DNA of 64,000 nt from Balanoglossus misakiensis (taxonomy: Eukaryota > Hemichordata), in assembly GCA_040954595.2 (NCBI GenBank), contig CM082588.2:1302001-1366000 (forward strand). The letters run 5' to 3'. This document shows positions 11,701-24,000 of the stretch, one piece after another. Position 1 is the first letter of the stretch, and every line of letters starts with the position of its first letter. Made by a program: the position numbers and the translations under genes. Under the pieces are notes generated by a model. That model did no database searches. It was not told the origin of the DNA and worked only from the letters and a program-made list of their open reading frames with translations.

Positions 11701-14700
11701 TTTTGATTTGTAGATATGAAAATGTGGCTGGAGTCACTGGTTGTCTGCCAGCAACAAACAGTTCCAACACTATTCTGGATAACATAGGCATAACTTGTGT
11801 GTTCTTGGAAGAGACAACATTTTTGGAATTTGACAATGGAACTCAGGTATGGAGGAAAAATCATTCCTTTAAAAATGTGCATGTTTTTATTGTCCTTGGC
11901 CACTTAGAGTGGTGATTTGATTTTTGAAATTCTCACATTGCAACTTTGGCTATTTAGGTGTTGACAGAGATGGCAACTTCTGCCCGAACGAATTGTCCTG
12001 TCCGACTCTTTACGGAGTATGACCTTCTGGATCTGAGACCAGAGAATTCCCAGTGCAACCGACCAATCAGCAGGACGGCTCAAGAACTCAGAAGCTTTGC
12101 AGAAAATGCTGTCGAAGTGGCTGTTCAGAAAGCAGAAATCAACTACCAAGTAAGTTACCATGGAAACATGAGACTGGTGCTGCTTTACTGATCGGTATTC
12201 TGGACAAGTTTTAGCCGCACTTTTCACTTTCTACCATTTTAAGATTGTGTTTTTTTTAATACTTTCTTGCAGATTGCTTTGGTGTCTGGACAGTGTTTCT
12301 TCATGAGAGATTTCCATGACACATGCAGATATCCCCCTGGAGACTTAGATTACGACAAATTATTTGGCAGGGAGATCTCCATGGCGACAGCAACCACTCA
12401 CTTGACCTGGGACATGGAGCAGATGCTTTCCGAAGATGCATCTTTGGAGGACTTTAAATCAATGAAGGTAATACAGAAAGAATCTCTATGTGCATGCCCA
12501 TTTCTCTGCAAAATATTTGTCAACTTAAAGGCCGACGATCATCTTTTCACATGTGCATAATTTCTTGTGTACAAACATTACATCCAATCCAAATGTTTGC
12601 ATTCATGTTTATCAGGGGCTTTACTCGGCTCTGTGTATGTCTGAAAGTTTAGACAGTCACTGGCAGGCATTTGCTGGTGAGAATTTGGACATCAAGTGGC
12701 AATTTTACGGAGATCAGCACGATCGATTTATCAGGATCTATCCGGGAATAGAAGATACCAGTGAAGAATGTTCCATGAAGGGTTCGGAAGCACCTTTTCG
12801 AACAGTAAGAATACTTCTTTCCAGATTTCATCTGTAATTCTCTGATTGAGAACTGTTTGCTGAAAAAGTCTTTCTAGTTATTTGTCTGAACACTAGGAGA
12901 TGCAGTTTGTGAGATACACAGATTGAAACTCAATTGTTCATCATGATGTTCATCTTGTTTCCCAGTGGTTTCCAAGTGCTGCATCCAGTCCAAAAGACGT
13001 CATCATCATCATGGATGCTAATCATGAAGAGCAGTTACAGTTGCTACAGGAGACGGCCGCCAGCATGATCAACACGCTTACCCGCTACGACTTCGCAAAC
13101 ATCATCAGCAACGGTCAAGAGTTGTACCGAGGGATGGTAAAAACCAGCAAAGAACAGAGAGATGAAATGACTGACTTTGCCAGGAACTTGAATATCTCAT
13201 ACGGTCGAGACGTGCTAGGCTCGTTTCAGAAGGCCACAGCATTGTGGGTAGCCGGGAAAAATAGCGGTAACGCGTCGCTATGCGTGGAGGCCATCTTGTT
13301 TGTGACGGATTCTGTACTGCCTGATCAGTACTTAACCGCCATCAAGGAAATCCTGAAGGATCTTGATGGCTTCCGTGTGTTCACATACAGTGTAGGTCCA
13401 CTGGCCGATCAGACAAATTCATGGCAGTTAGCTTGTAAAACGATGGGTGTTTGGGTGAACATCGACAATCCGTATGATATCTGGAACAAAGTCAGTGATT
13501 ATTATAATTATTTCAGTAGCAACGAGCAGACTTCGATAGTCATTTGGTCTGATGTCTATGAAGACAGGTAAGCAGTACATACATATCAATTCCCAGGATA
13601 TTTTCCTTGCCAAGCCATCATGTGGTTATTTCATTATATTTTTCCCCTTTTCTTCTTTTCAACCCAAGGTACGGACTTGGCAACGTCCTGTCTGGTTGTC
13701 TTCCAGTCTATGACACACAGAGCACACACATGGCTCTATTGGGGGTCCTCTGTATTGACATTCTGGAGCAGACCTTGAAAAGTTTCCCTGATTGGAAAGA
13801 AGTAAGTACTCTTGGTCTTGTCAACGTATACACATCAGTCATATTGGGACTCCACATGCAAAGTTTTGTACTACTAGTATAAAGAATGCCATAGGTTCTG
13901 GCAGTGGATGTGTGATCATAACTCCACTTTTCAAATTTGTTGTCCCACCCCAGGTGTACCAGTCCATGATGGGCGGCAACAGGAGATGCCCGGCCATCCA
14001 GCTGGACGAGCCTGACATTGAAGATCTGCGAGAGGACGATGAAAAGTGCGACAGACACGCCATTACCACAGCCAAGCAGATGTATAGATACACTGAAGAT
14101 GCACTGCGCAGACAGGCAGACTCAGCACAGACTAGTTACAGAAGTATCCTGGAGCCAGGGGTTACTTCTTGTCCATTTGGAGACAAGCTTACAGAAGTTT
14201 GTCCAACTGTGCCGGCAGAAAAGACAGTCAGACCTGACGTGGCCTACCCGGAGAAGGTTTTGTACCTTTCAACAGTGGTTCTGACCAGCGAAGACAGTGC
14301 AGAGATCGGAAATGACCTCAAACATCTAGATACAGACAGCCCTCTGTTTTCAGCACTGTGTCTCTCGCAGACTTTCACCGAAACTTGGAACACTTACTCC
14401 CAGGTGGCGTATCACTACTTCATTGGCTCTAGAGCCCTCGCCAGGTGTGCCAGGGTTTTCCCAGATGTTAGTTTTGGAAAGGACAGCAACTTCTGCGAGG
14501 ATGGCCAAAGATCAGATGGAATCTTGAGAATCCAAAAAGAGGTGAGACTGGATGTTTCTGGTTAAAAAGGATAAACCTGTCATACTAAAATATAGGGTAG
14601 AAGCCAGTATTAAAAGCATTAATCTTTTGTAAGAGGTAGGAAATAGAAGACAAAAATCCAGTTTAATGTAGAGGAAGATTCATGTTCTGCAGAGTATATG

Positions 14701-17090
14701 TAACTGTGATAAATGTTCCTGTTTTTTCACAGACTGACCTTAACTCAAGACTGAACCCAAAGGACGTGATGATAGTTGTTCAGAATCAGGAAGGATCCAC
14801 ACTAGAGCTCATGAAACAAGCTATATACACCATTGCAGATGATCTTGCCCCGACGGACAAGGTCGGCATGGTAACTGCTGGGGGTTACAGCCACCATGAC
14901 AACCAGATGGAGTTCTTTACCTGGGATAGCGAGCAAAAGTTTCGTGACTTCATCGAGAGTATGGAATTCAGTAAACCTGTGAGGGATTTGGAAAGGACAG
15001 TGGAGGAAGGATTCACAGTATTGAAAACAAACACACAACACTGCTCGCCAGTAATGATAATTCTGACTGATGAGGCCATATATGACGATGACTTCACTGA
15101 CCTTGTTTCTGAACTCAACACGAATTTTAATGCCACTGTCCTTGTGTACCTGTTCGGAAAAGGAGCAGGTATTGACGAAACCAAGCGAATCGCCATGGAA
15201 ACTGCCTGTGCCAATCGTGGAGCATGGGATACAGTGACTTCGCTGGATATAGTACATAGAGTTTCCAACTTTTCCAAATACTTGCCCAGGTATTAAGCAG
15301 ACACTCAGCTTTTCATCATTTTATAATGCTGGGATAGTCTATACTATAAATGGTTACGTCTTTACTCATAATTGTATCAATGCTACATGTGTGCACTGTT
15401 CGGTTGTTGACAATTTTCTGTCTCTTCTCTCACACCACAGTGATTTAGCATCTATCCAATCACCAGTGTGGTTTGAGATGACCCATGACCTTTTGATACC
15501 AGACATCCAATCAGAGTTCATGGTTGCCTGCATGCCAGTAGTGGCTGATGGAATTCTCCAAGGCACTTTATGTGATTCAATTGCACAGGAGACCTTCACC
15601 TTATTTGATGACGGTCCAGAGGTAGGGGCAATTAATACAGTTCAAACAGTAAGGATGTTTATTGTAAAGTAGTACTGAAATGATATTACTAAATGTAAAG
15701 TTGAATTGTGTGTCTACAGTTTACCTTCAAACAAAGGTATAAGTGAACAAGAATGTGTCACAGAGAAGAAAAAACCCTCCTTACTTTGACCTCATAGTGG
15801 TGATGATTTCTTGCCAGAAATTTAATGTGGAACCCATTTTCTCTTTCAGGTTCTTACTCAGCTTAAAAGATCCACCCACCAATGTCAGAGAGTAAACTTG
15901 ACAGAGTCACAGCTGAGTGAACTCAGGAGAGGCGGTGCTCAGTGTGTACCTCCCAAACCGAGAGGTGAGTTGGGACAGACATCAGCTTTCATGTTTTTCT
16001 CTCAGAAGAATAAAAGCTGCAGATTTCAAGAATGAGTCCAGAAAAGAACCAGAAAAGAGAAGTGTGATTGACACAGATTTGTTGTCTTGATTTTTCCGAC
16101 CAGGAATGGTACCAGGCACTATTGTCGGTATGGTCCTGGCTATCATGATAGGAATCAGTCTGTTGGTTGTCCTGGCGGTCATCGTGTACAAACACAGAAT
16201 GCAAATTACTGCAAAATTCCCCGCAGCTTTAAGGTAATGTAAAACTGACATTCATGGAGACTTGGTATTTCAGCACTGTGTGAAAAGCTGCAGTATATAT
16301 TACCAATTTGCAGAGGCCAAAGTGTTGAGTTTCATGTATTAAATGCATAAGTATTGACTTGAACCATGTTGGTGAACAGGTTGAAGAGGCCTATGCAAAG
16401 CCTATGCTACCATATGTTAGGATAACTCATCTTAATTCCTGAATACAGACCCTCAAAATCTGATAACTTGACTGAATGTTTCAGTATACGGATTAACATA
16501 ATAAACCTCTTCACACGAAAGTTATGAAAATAATGGCTGAAGAGAGTGACTTTGTCTGCTTATAATGTAATGGAGTGGCCAACCAGATTAACCATGTTTT
16601 TCATAATAAGCCTGTAAAGCAATGTCTTTAGCTTGGCACAAATGATCCATCATGTAGTGCTGGTCACTGTAGGAGCCACCATGTAAGGTAAAAATAGTTA
16701 TATTAATGTAACAGAATCAACTTGTGACAATTTTGTAGATACTTTTGGTTCAATATGAAGGTTATTTATTCTCGTCTGCTCTTGGTGTAGTAATTATGCT
16801 TAGTTTTAGACTTTCTACATAAGCTTTCTCCCTCCATGCAGCGATCTCATCGTAGAATACTCTCTTAGACTAACCATAAAATTTCTCTTCATTTCCACCT
16901 GCACAAGCACAGGAGTTCATCCACCAGGATGAACCGAGTTTGTTTCATGTTTTCTGTTTCGTTTCTGGTTCTGAACAGGCACGAACATGTACCTGCAGAA
17001 ATAGTGATGGATGAAATAGATGCTGACTTACATGAAGCACTTCTCCCAACGGAAACAGAGACTATTATGTATTATGAGACTTCTCTTTAA
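8113..17090 (+). CDS. Three-module VWA_N/VWA/Cache type I membrane protein, alpha2delta/CACHD1-like (isoform 1)
   Basis: Nineteen exons: 8113-8277, 8784-8948, 9453-9641, 9868-10056, 10627-10818, 10961-11257, 11454-11590, 11714-11846, 11958-12149, 12273-12467, 12616-12804, 12966-13567, 13669-13801, 13954-14541, 14733-15289, 15441-15621, 15850-15964, 16104-16233, 16979-17090; 1486 aa, all phases close. Signal peptide about 10-29; one membrane span 1411-1434 followed by YKHR. The ectodomain repeats one module three times: a helix, an RIYPG-type VWA_N end, a PKDV-started VWA (247, 692, 1133), then a V-x-x-C-x-P Cache-like part and a paired-Cys segment. The YDPRHQSWYVGMVSPPKDV stretch strongly resembles calcium-channel alpha2delta and CACHD1, which act extracellularly on channel or Wnt-receptor complexes. 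All three MIDAS motifs deviate from DxSxS. The tail ends ETSL, a class I PDZ ligand. Function is unknown; orthology to CACHD1 itself is not claimed. Confidence 0.9.
8674..8762 (+). repeat. (ATC)n microsatellite, about 29 units
   Basis: A near-perfect trinucleotide run ends 21 bp before the intron 1 acceptor (8783) of the VWA/Cache gene, with only TTTCCTTTTTCTCTCTCCAG-like sequence between. Reading frames through it give artefactual poly-Ser or poly-Asp. Confidence 0.97.
10066..10155 (+). mobile_element. Short inverted-repeat element, family B, copy in VWA/Cache intron 4
   Basis: About 90 bp from TACCCTTTCATC to GGGGAGAAAGGGCTA. The middle (ATGGTTCAGTCCAAAC, then GGACCTCTAAAGAGGGAACT) is nearly identical to the copy at 54857-54945. 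It begins only 9 bp after the exon 4 donor. Confidence 0.7.
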
Positions 17091-17483
17091 CCAATCAGCT
17101 CACGAACTATTGAATTTATAGACGGAAATGTATATATGTACATATTTAGATTATTTAATATGATTGCCTTACCTATGATCCTAATCACTTCTACTGATTA
17201 CTGTTAGAAGTAAGTGACATTTTTTTACTTGTAGGTAGATGTGTATTCATCTATGGTGTTCGTCTTGGTGCATTTTGAGCAGTGTCATTTGTCAACAGGC
17301 ATAGTAGTTCATTCTCTTTATCTTACTGATCTTTAACATAGCTTTGTTCAGTTTTTCTCCTCTTCCACTTGATGATGATGATGGTGATGATGATTATCTT
17401 TACACTGAAATCATCATAATCACCGTCATCATCATCTTTTCTTTCTCTTGTGTATTATGAATCGTCATCATCATCATCATCAG

Positions 17484-17536
<53 letters not shown>

Positions 17537-18769
17537 CCATCATGCATTTTGTCTTTTTGAAAATGTCATAAGATCTTTAAACTGCATAATGATAATAATA
17601 TCTTTAATCACCTGACTCTTTCACTCTCTCTCTCTCTTTTATAACTCCCATGTCTGTTCACAAAATGTCAACATGCCTGATGAGTCACGTGAAACTTGCT
17701 GTGCTGAAGTGTAACTGTTCTGGAAATCCAGCCACACATAAACATAACATGTACTTACCATGTGACTTTCCCATTTCAACTGTGTTGCAGTTCAGTGGTC
17801 TGCATATTGCATGGTGAACATTGTATGTCTTAGTGCTGTACATTTTGCTGTGGCTGACCCAAGCTAACTGCTAACCGATTTTCCATTTCCATATGTTCAA
17901 TGTATGACCTTAAATCCTGGTATTTTTGTCATCTGTGGTGTTGTAACTCTAAAATATATGGTAAAATATCTACAGTTGGTATGTTCTCACTTTGTTAGCG
18001 GGGAAAATGCAAATTCTTAGACTAACAATACAATATTGAAATTCTACATACACATCCATGCAATAAAGTCAGTTTTCATAGCGGATTGAATCCCTAAAAA
18101 TGCCAGGACTTAAGGTCATGCAGAGGTCATGAAAGTGACAGATTGCAAACCATTTGTTGTCATAGTAATGCTGTTATTTACTGAACATGAAATCATATTA
18201 GGGGCACAATATTTTGTGGTCTACCATTTCTTTTCAGAGCACCGTTCATCTTTTATGACTGCCATGACATTTGATACCGTCATTTATTTCAGACACTTTT
18301 GCTTGTTCACGGCATGGTCAACATGTACACATGATCATAGCTTTCATGTGCATTGTACATTTCTGCATACAAAACTCATTAACCCATATTGCAGCTGGTA
18401 CAAATCTGTCACCACTCTTTGTCAATGGGTCATAACAGTGCTGAGCCCTAATATTGACATAGATCTTCAATATTTTAATGCCCAAGGAAGGCACGAACTA
18501 TAAACCATAATCACATTTTCCATTTGTCATGAGGCCAGGTTCATTTTTCATAGTCTAATGTTTCATGTGTATGGATTTTTCAACATTGTCTGATAGAAAA
18601 ATAACAAGTACGCGACATGCAGTATTTTTTGATTTGCTAGAAAACGTATGTCCAATCAGGTCAGTGTATGTGTGACTGTTTTATAGCAATTTCACAGTGG
18701 AGCTAGTGTTTTCTAGATCATTTCCTCTCCACACTGATGCCGTATTTTCCTCTTCTTTTTTCTGCACAG
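17091..18769 (+). other. 3' UTR of isoform 1, intronic to isoform 2
   Basis: AATAAA at 18062-18067 can end the transcript using exon 19. The stretch also holds an imperfect (GAT)n/(ATC)n fold-back at 17371-17436, an (ATC)n tract at 17461-17543 and a CT run near 17620. No other coding exon is recognised. Confidence 0.5.
17371..17543 (+). repeat. (GAT)n/(ATC)n inverted pair and (ATC)n microsatellite
   Basis: A GATGATGATGATGGTGATGA run at 17371-17397 faces a complementary ATC-rich run at 17409-17436, a possible 25-bp imperfect stem. A longer (CATCAT)n tract follows at 17461-17543. All lie in the candidate isoform 1 3' UTR. Confidence 0.85.
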
Positions 18770-18854
18770 ACACTATAGCATAGATAGAGGCAATAACTCG
18801 CAACATGTGGACGGTGTTAGTCTATTAATCTCAGAAGAGGAAGACAGACTGTAG
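18770..18854 (+). CDS. Alternative terminal exon of the VWA/Cache receptor (isoform 2 tail)
   Basis: A TTTTTTCTGCACAG acceptor ends at 18769, and the exon completes the same AG-ending split codon as exon 19: AG|A CAC gives R-H, as AG|G CAC does at 16979. It reads RHYSIDRGNNSQHVDG then VSLLISEEEDRL and stops at TAG, giving a 1477-aa protein. The tail carries DGVSLL, a [DE]xxxL[LI] endocytic signal, and an EDRL end, possibly a class III PDZ ligand, in place of the ETSL end. Both terminal exons open with R-H and share phase, which supports mutually exclusive use. Transcript evidence is not available here. Confidence 0.65.
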
Positions 18855-20857
18855 ACTGTAAAACTGTTAACAAATTTCAAAAACAAGAATTGACGCCAAG
18901 ATATCGTACAGCTTCCGTTGGTAAATATGGATTGGTGCTGATACAAACGTCCTGGAGTTGATACAGTGTTGAACATTCAAGTGGTATATTGTGGACTTGT
19001 ATCAGCGAAAAATGTGTTTGTCTCTGGTCATGTGTATCGTGTCACAGAGCAGATGGTACATCGTGGTCTTCAAGCAGGTGAACATTGCATAACATGCAAA
19101 TGCCTTATTGTAGAAACCAGTATTAGAGATGTGTTAGATGACTACTTGTACTTGTGGTTTTGTACATGTGGCATCTTGTCATATCATTCTTTCTTCAAAA
19201 AGCAAAATGGTGGTGGACATGTAATAGTGAATATTGAGATTAGGTCTCAGAACTTTGTATGCAAAACTTTATTTGTTATCTTTTATTAACAGTTTTTCTA
19301 GGGAAAGGTGAGGTATCTTTAAAGGTACACAAGTCATCTGTATAAATGTAGCCACAGGTGCCATGGACACTAGAGATCTAGCCAATCACAGAATTTCACT
19401 TGGGGGGCTGGCACCACCACATCATATGGAGACAACAACTCCTTTTTCGACTATTACTGATCAAGGCATTTTGAAATCAAGGTGACTGTATATCTTTAAA
19501 GTTAGGGTTTAAAATTAAGTGCAATAACACATTTGTTCTCTTTTTTATTTTTGTTGTTATTTATTTTCATTCTGGTTCCTGAAATATTGTCTGTGCACAA
19601 AATACGATCTTGCGACTGAACTCTTTGAAGTGAGCAAGAACTTGAAGCTCTTAACTTGCCGAAGGTAATAGCTACAACGACCCACCAGAGATAGTTGATG
19701 TATTACAGAGGAAGAGTCCATCCTTAGTAATTTATATGCAAATCCATTTTGCTTTAATTGATCAGTGGAGTTTTAATAATTATTCTAAATCAATCTTCCA
19801 AATCATTTTATTTTCGAGTATTTGTTGTGTTTGTCCCATCTATTTATTTTGCCGCTTTTATCAGTTTTGGTGCAATAGGAATGCATGTATAGTTTTATTG
19901 TTTGGTGTCTATGAACAGTTTTTGGTTTCACAGTACTTCAAAGTTTTTTTCAGAAAACTTTGCAGGGGAAAATACATCAGGGTTTTTAATTTAATTTGAT
20001 TTAATTGTGAAGGTAGTGGATTGTTTTACTTTGTTTATCTGGTGTTTTTTCGTCTGAAAATGTCTACAAAATGACAATTTCAGAGTACCAATTTATGTAC
20101 CATAGGTAATGAGATTTAGTTTCTACCGTTAGTCTAGGGATGAACTTGTATAACAATCTTTTCACATTATCTTAATTTTTTGTGTGCATCACCTGGATGA
20201 ATAGTATGCAGTTTGAAAAACTTTCCGTCGTCAAGTTTTGGACCAAACTAGAATTTGTTTTATACATCATTTTTCTTACTTTTTTTCTAACATATCAAGA
20301 TAAATTTATTTCCATATAATGACAAATTTCTGCCAAAATGTATGACTGAAACCAAAAGAAATTACGAAAAACTCAAATTATTAATGGAGAACAAACGACT
20401 ACATGTACCTCCTTGATGGTTTCAGTCATACCTCAACTAATATAATTCATGTATATAATGATCTCATTGAACTGGTTTTCTAATCTTTGATCTATTTTTG
20501 ATAATTTTCTTTTCATAATCTTAATTAGGCATATTTGTGAATATGATACAATAATATAAAAGATGGTTGTTAGCTTCTTGCTTTCCTTAATAAGTATATC
20601 AAACAAATGTATGCTTAACATACAATGCAAGTCATAAATAACACCTCCCATACAAATAACACTGTTTGCCTTACGTGACCTTTAACCTCTTTTAGAAGAC
20701 AACTTCACTTAAATTTATTGCAATAATAACACTGCAAAGCACTCTGGGACTTCAAGAATGCAGAATAATTGCAGTAAATATTTGACTTCATCGTAGACCT
20801 GGCAAACCAGTGGAATTCTTTGCAACCACACAACTTGCAGTGTTCACAAATGCAATC
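18855..20857 (+). other. Putative 3' UTR of isoform 2 and intergenic sequence
   Basis: AT-rich sequence with no recognisable exon apart from an inverted-repeat element at 19319-19499. No canonical AATAAA close behind the isoform 2 stop was obvious to me, so the extent of this UTR is open. Confidence 0.35.
19319..19499 (+). mobile_element. TTAA-flanked inverted-repeat element (MITE), family A, copy 1
   Basis: Bounded by TTAA (19319-19322 and 19496-19499). The left end AGGTACACAAGTCATCT faces the right end AGGTGACTGTATATCT, an imperfect inverted repeat. Internal GTAGCCACAGGTGCCATGG and AGCCAATCACAGAATTTCA match the copy at 39122-39303. It has no coding capacity. TTAA target duplications point to piggyBac-type mobilisation, as an inference. 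Confidence 0.75.
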
Positions 20858-21070
20858 ATGAAGGCTTCAACAGTTTCTGTAATTTTGCTGTGCTGTTTGG
20901 TTCTGACGACTTCAGTGCTAGCTGGTAGTACAGTTGATCAGCCGTCACCAGGCCATAAAACCCAGCCCAGATTTCAGTCTAAATCAAAGATGATGGCCGA
21001 CCGGTTTGGAGTGGAAGAGGGGAACATTAATGCACGCAAGTTCCGTGACCCTCTTCAAGAGGAACTGTGA
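20858..21070 (+). CDS. Possible small secreted peptide precursor, 70 aa
   Basis: The ORF opens MKASTVSVILLCCLVLTTSV-LAG, a good signal-peptide pattern with a basic n-region, a hydrophobic core and a small-residue cleavage site near residue 23. A hydrophilic 47-residue remainder ends KFRDPLQEEL. There are no cysteines in the mature part and no clear dibasic-Gly amidation site. It is preceded by a weak acceptor (AACTTGCAG, ending 20840) and followed by AATAAA at 21569-21574. It could be the last exon of a small gene, or a chance ORF in the far 3' UTR of the receptor gene. I do not recognise a family. Confidence 0.35.
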   Translation: MKASTVSVILLCCLVLTTSVLAGSTVDQPSPGHKTQPRFQSKSKMMADRFGVEEGNINARKFRDPLQEEL

Positions 21071-24000
21071 TACAGCATAATGGTTTTTGCAACAGGACTG
21101 AAGATGGAAGGTGTATACATGTATTTTGGACCTGAATCGACTTTGAACTTGTTCCGGCTGGACAGTCGCAGCATGAAGATGTTATCTGGCAATCTTTGGT
21201 TCTTGTGATCAGCCCCTGAATGTCATTGAAGTTAACCCAGTTAATTTGTGACAGAAACAATTCAGTTCCCAGCTATGTTTCAAAGCTGTTAAAAGACACT
21301 TGCCATGGCCAACTGTGACTGTAAACTGCAAGTTCATTGGCTTCAAACTGAGCTGCTGCTGGATGAAGTTTGAACATTTTGCACAACACTTACCTAATGT
21401 GTGACATCATTACCCTGGATCTGTTAACTTTGATACAATACATTAAATCATTGAAATGAACTTGGAATCTTTACCATAATGGATGATTTTCACTCAAGGG
21501 GAGATCTTGCGAGATTTGGTTCATTATTGTGGAACAGGTTCTTAGTCACTCTTTCAATGTGAACTTGAAATAAACTTCACATGACACGGCAAGTACTAAA
21601 AGATTTTTTATTGATTGCAAAAACAACAATATTTACAGTTTGATTGCTAATATTTCAGCAAAAACCATGATTCGTGAATTTGACAGATTTCTTGTAGAAA
21701 GCTTTTATCTAAAATGACACAGGAAGAATAACAATGCGATTAAGCAAAAGGATTTTGGCAAGCTTCAGTGAGCTTAACATCATAAATAACTTCTCATCTG
21801 AAAGACTTAGCAGTTCCAGTATTTCAACAGCCCCCTGGCAAACAATGCACCAAGATTTGCATCAAAGAGGTACTAGGGACATGCAAGACAGACAGAGTGC
21901 TAAAAATTGCCATCACACATCCAGCATTCTTATCTGTTGTGCTATATATTTGTTTAGAGCCAGTACAGTGAATTCAGAGTTCTGCTGGCGACATTGGTGT
22001 CAGTAAAATGCTCAATGATGCAAAGTAGCTTTGAGTTGATGTGTACATTAAAATATTTTATAGCCAAGAAGCACACAACTACAATTTCAATATTTACAGT
22101 ATGGAGCTTAACTAACATACAAGCAAAAAAAGAATGAAAACACAGTCAAAGAGTACAAAAAAACTCTTCCTCACTTTCTGATCATTTTTGGTATTTCAAC
22201 CACGCATATTGTAAACACAAAGAGAACTGGTTAAAAACAACAAAGAAAACAATGGCAGTGACAAAGTAATATATTACAGTTATAAATTAGGTGATTATTA
22301 AAAAACATAATCGAATTTGTATTTTTCATGATTGTACAGATTTCGATTCTTTCAGAACTGACTTTCTGAAAAAGCCCAGTAAATTTACCCCAATATATGT
22401 GTACATCATGTATTAGGGCTGAAAGGTTTTAACTTTTTTTCCTATTAATAATGGACAATGTAATGACTGGCTTTTGTTTAGAAATTCATCTCAAATCCCC
22501 TTGTAAATGTAGGAGAGCACAGCCTAGACCCTCCATCAACTGTTGCTTTCTTGGACCTGGATGAAACACTGCATACACCAAACTAGCTTCTGAAGTCTCA
22601 ATTATTAAACATGGCCGGAATCCGCCATCTTGGAAATCTTTGACCTCAATTTTATCACTTTTTACACTGTTTATATGACCATCCAATAGCATATTTTTAA
22701 ACACAATTTGGGGTGACCTTAACCCGTGCTGCCTTGGTAGAATTTATGCTCATTTTACAGGCCTGCATCTTGTCACATTTTCAACATTATTTTAGAGACA
22801 CTGTAGAAGTCTACAAAGATAATTCCTGGCCTAATGAGAGTAAAAGAGACACATTTTAAAACTCAGACAGCTCATATCTTATTACCCAATTTTGCTGACT
22901 GAAACAAAACTTTTCTCAAGCATTTCATGTAAAACTTCATTTTCATGTCTCAAACAAAACAAAACAAAACAAAACTAAAGATGATATAAAATGCAACACA
23001 AAATACACATGTAAACCATTCATTCTGAAAATATAACTTACATCACAGTTGTAAATGCCCAGGTGTCGACAAAATATATCTTTACCCTATTTTCATAAAA
23101 TATTTATAGAAAAACTACAGAAAATCTTAACTGTAAAATGTTGGACTCGACAAAAATGTCCAACAGAGCTAAATGTTATTTTGATTTTTCATGAGACAAA
23201 GATGCTAACTTTTGAAATTATTTTGCTTAGATGTATTTCTGTTTCACTTACTGTGAATCATAGTGTTCGGACTTGATGTGCGCTGACTTGCCAGTTATTA
23301 CAGTTCAAAACTCACATTCTGCGTGAGAAGTATTTAACCCTTTGAACCCCGACACCTAGTGACCTATGACATCAAGCAGAAATTTAACTGTCGTATATAC
23401 GCTGATCAACTGTGCTTCAAATGAAATGCTGCTTATTGCTTTTTGAAGTTTTGTGCTCTTTCATTGTGTTATCAGTCGGAAATAAAAGCCAGCAGAATGA
23501 AGCTGGACAAGAGCTGTGTTGAAAGGTTCAAGTATGCAACACAACATACATACATGTAATTTCTGTCATTAAAAACGCCTCATATTTCACAAGTGACAAA
23601 ACCAGGGTTTCCAATTTCCTAACAAGTATCTGTGGTCTTCATATTGGGTCAAAATGGCAAATTGTCAGTACAATAAATAAAATGTTTTTGACGTTTGTTC
23701 TACTACAAACTATTTGACACTTGGACAAGATTTTGAAAGAAAATGATACAATATCTTGCTGACCAGAGCTCCCCAGATGATAGTTACATGAACAAACATT
23801 TACTTTGAAAGTAAGTGGACAGGCAAATGCAGTGTTATTGTCCCCCTTTGACTTCTTATGAACAAGCCCCTTAGCTTGAACTTGTTTTTCACATTCAAAC
23901 TCAACCTCACCGATCTTAATTTAATTTAAAAAGCTAAGGGCTCTGTACAGATTTTAAACGTACCCCTTAACTTGGCAAATGTACAGCTTGTTCTTCACTC

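Noticed and set aside
8113-17090. Naming the gene CACHD1
   Set aside because: The three-module ectodomain and tails do not match the single-module CACHD1 layout as I recall it; only superfamily membership is claimed.
22486-22704. Minus-strand 72-aa frame
   Set aside because: Lies in the long XPO4 3' UTR, with no domain, no splice signals that fit and no repeat elsewhere.
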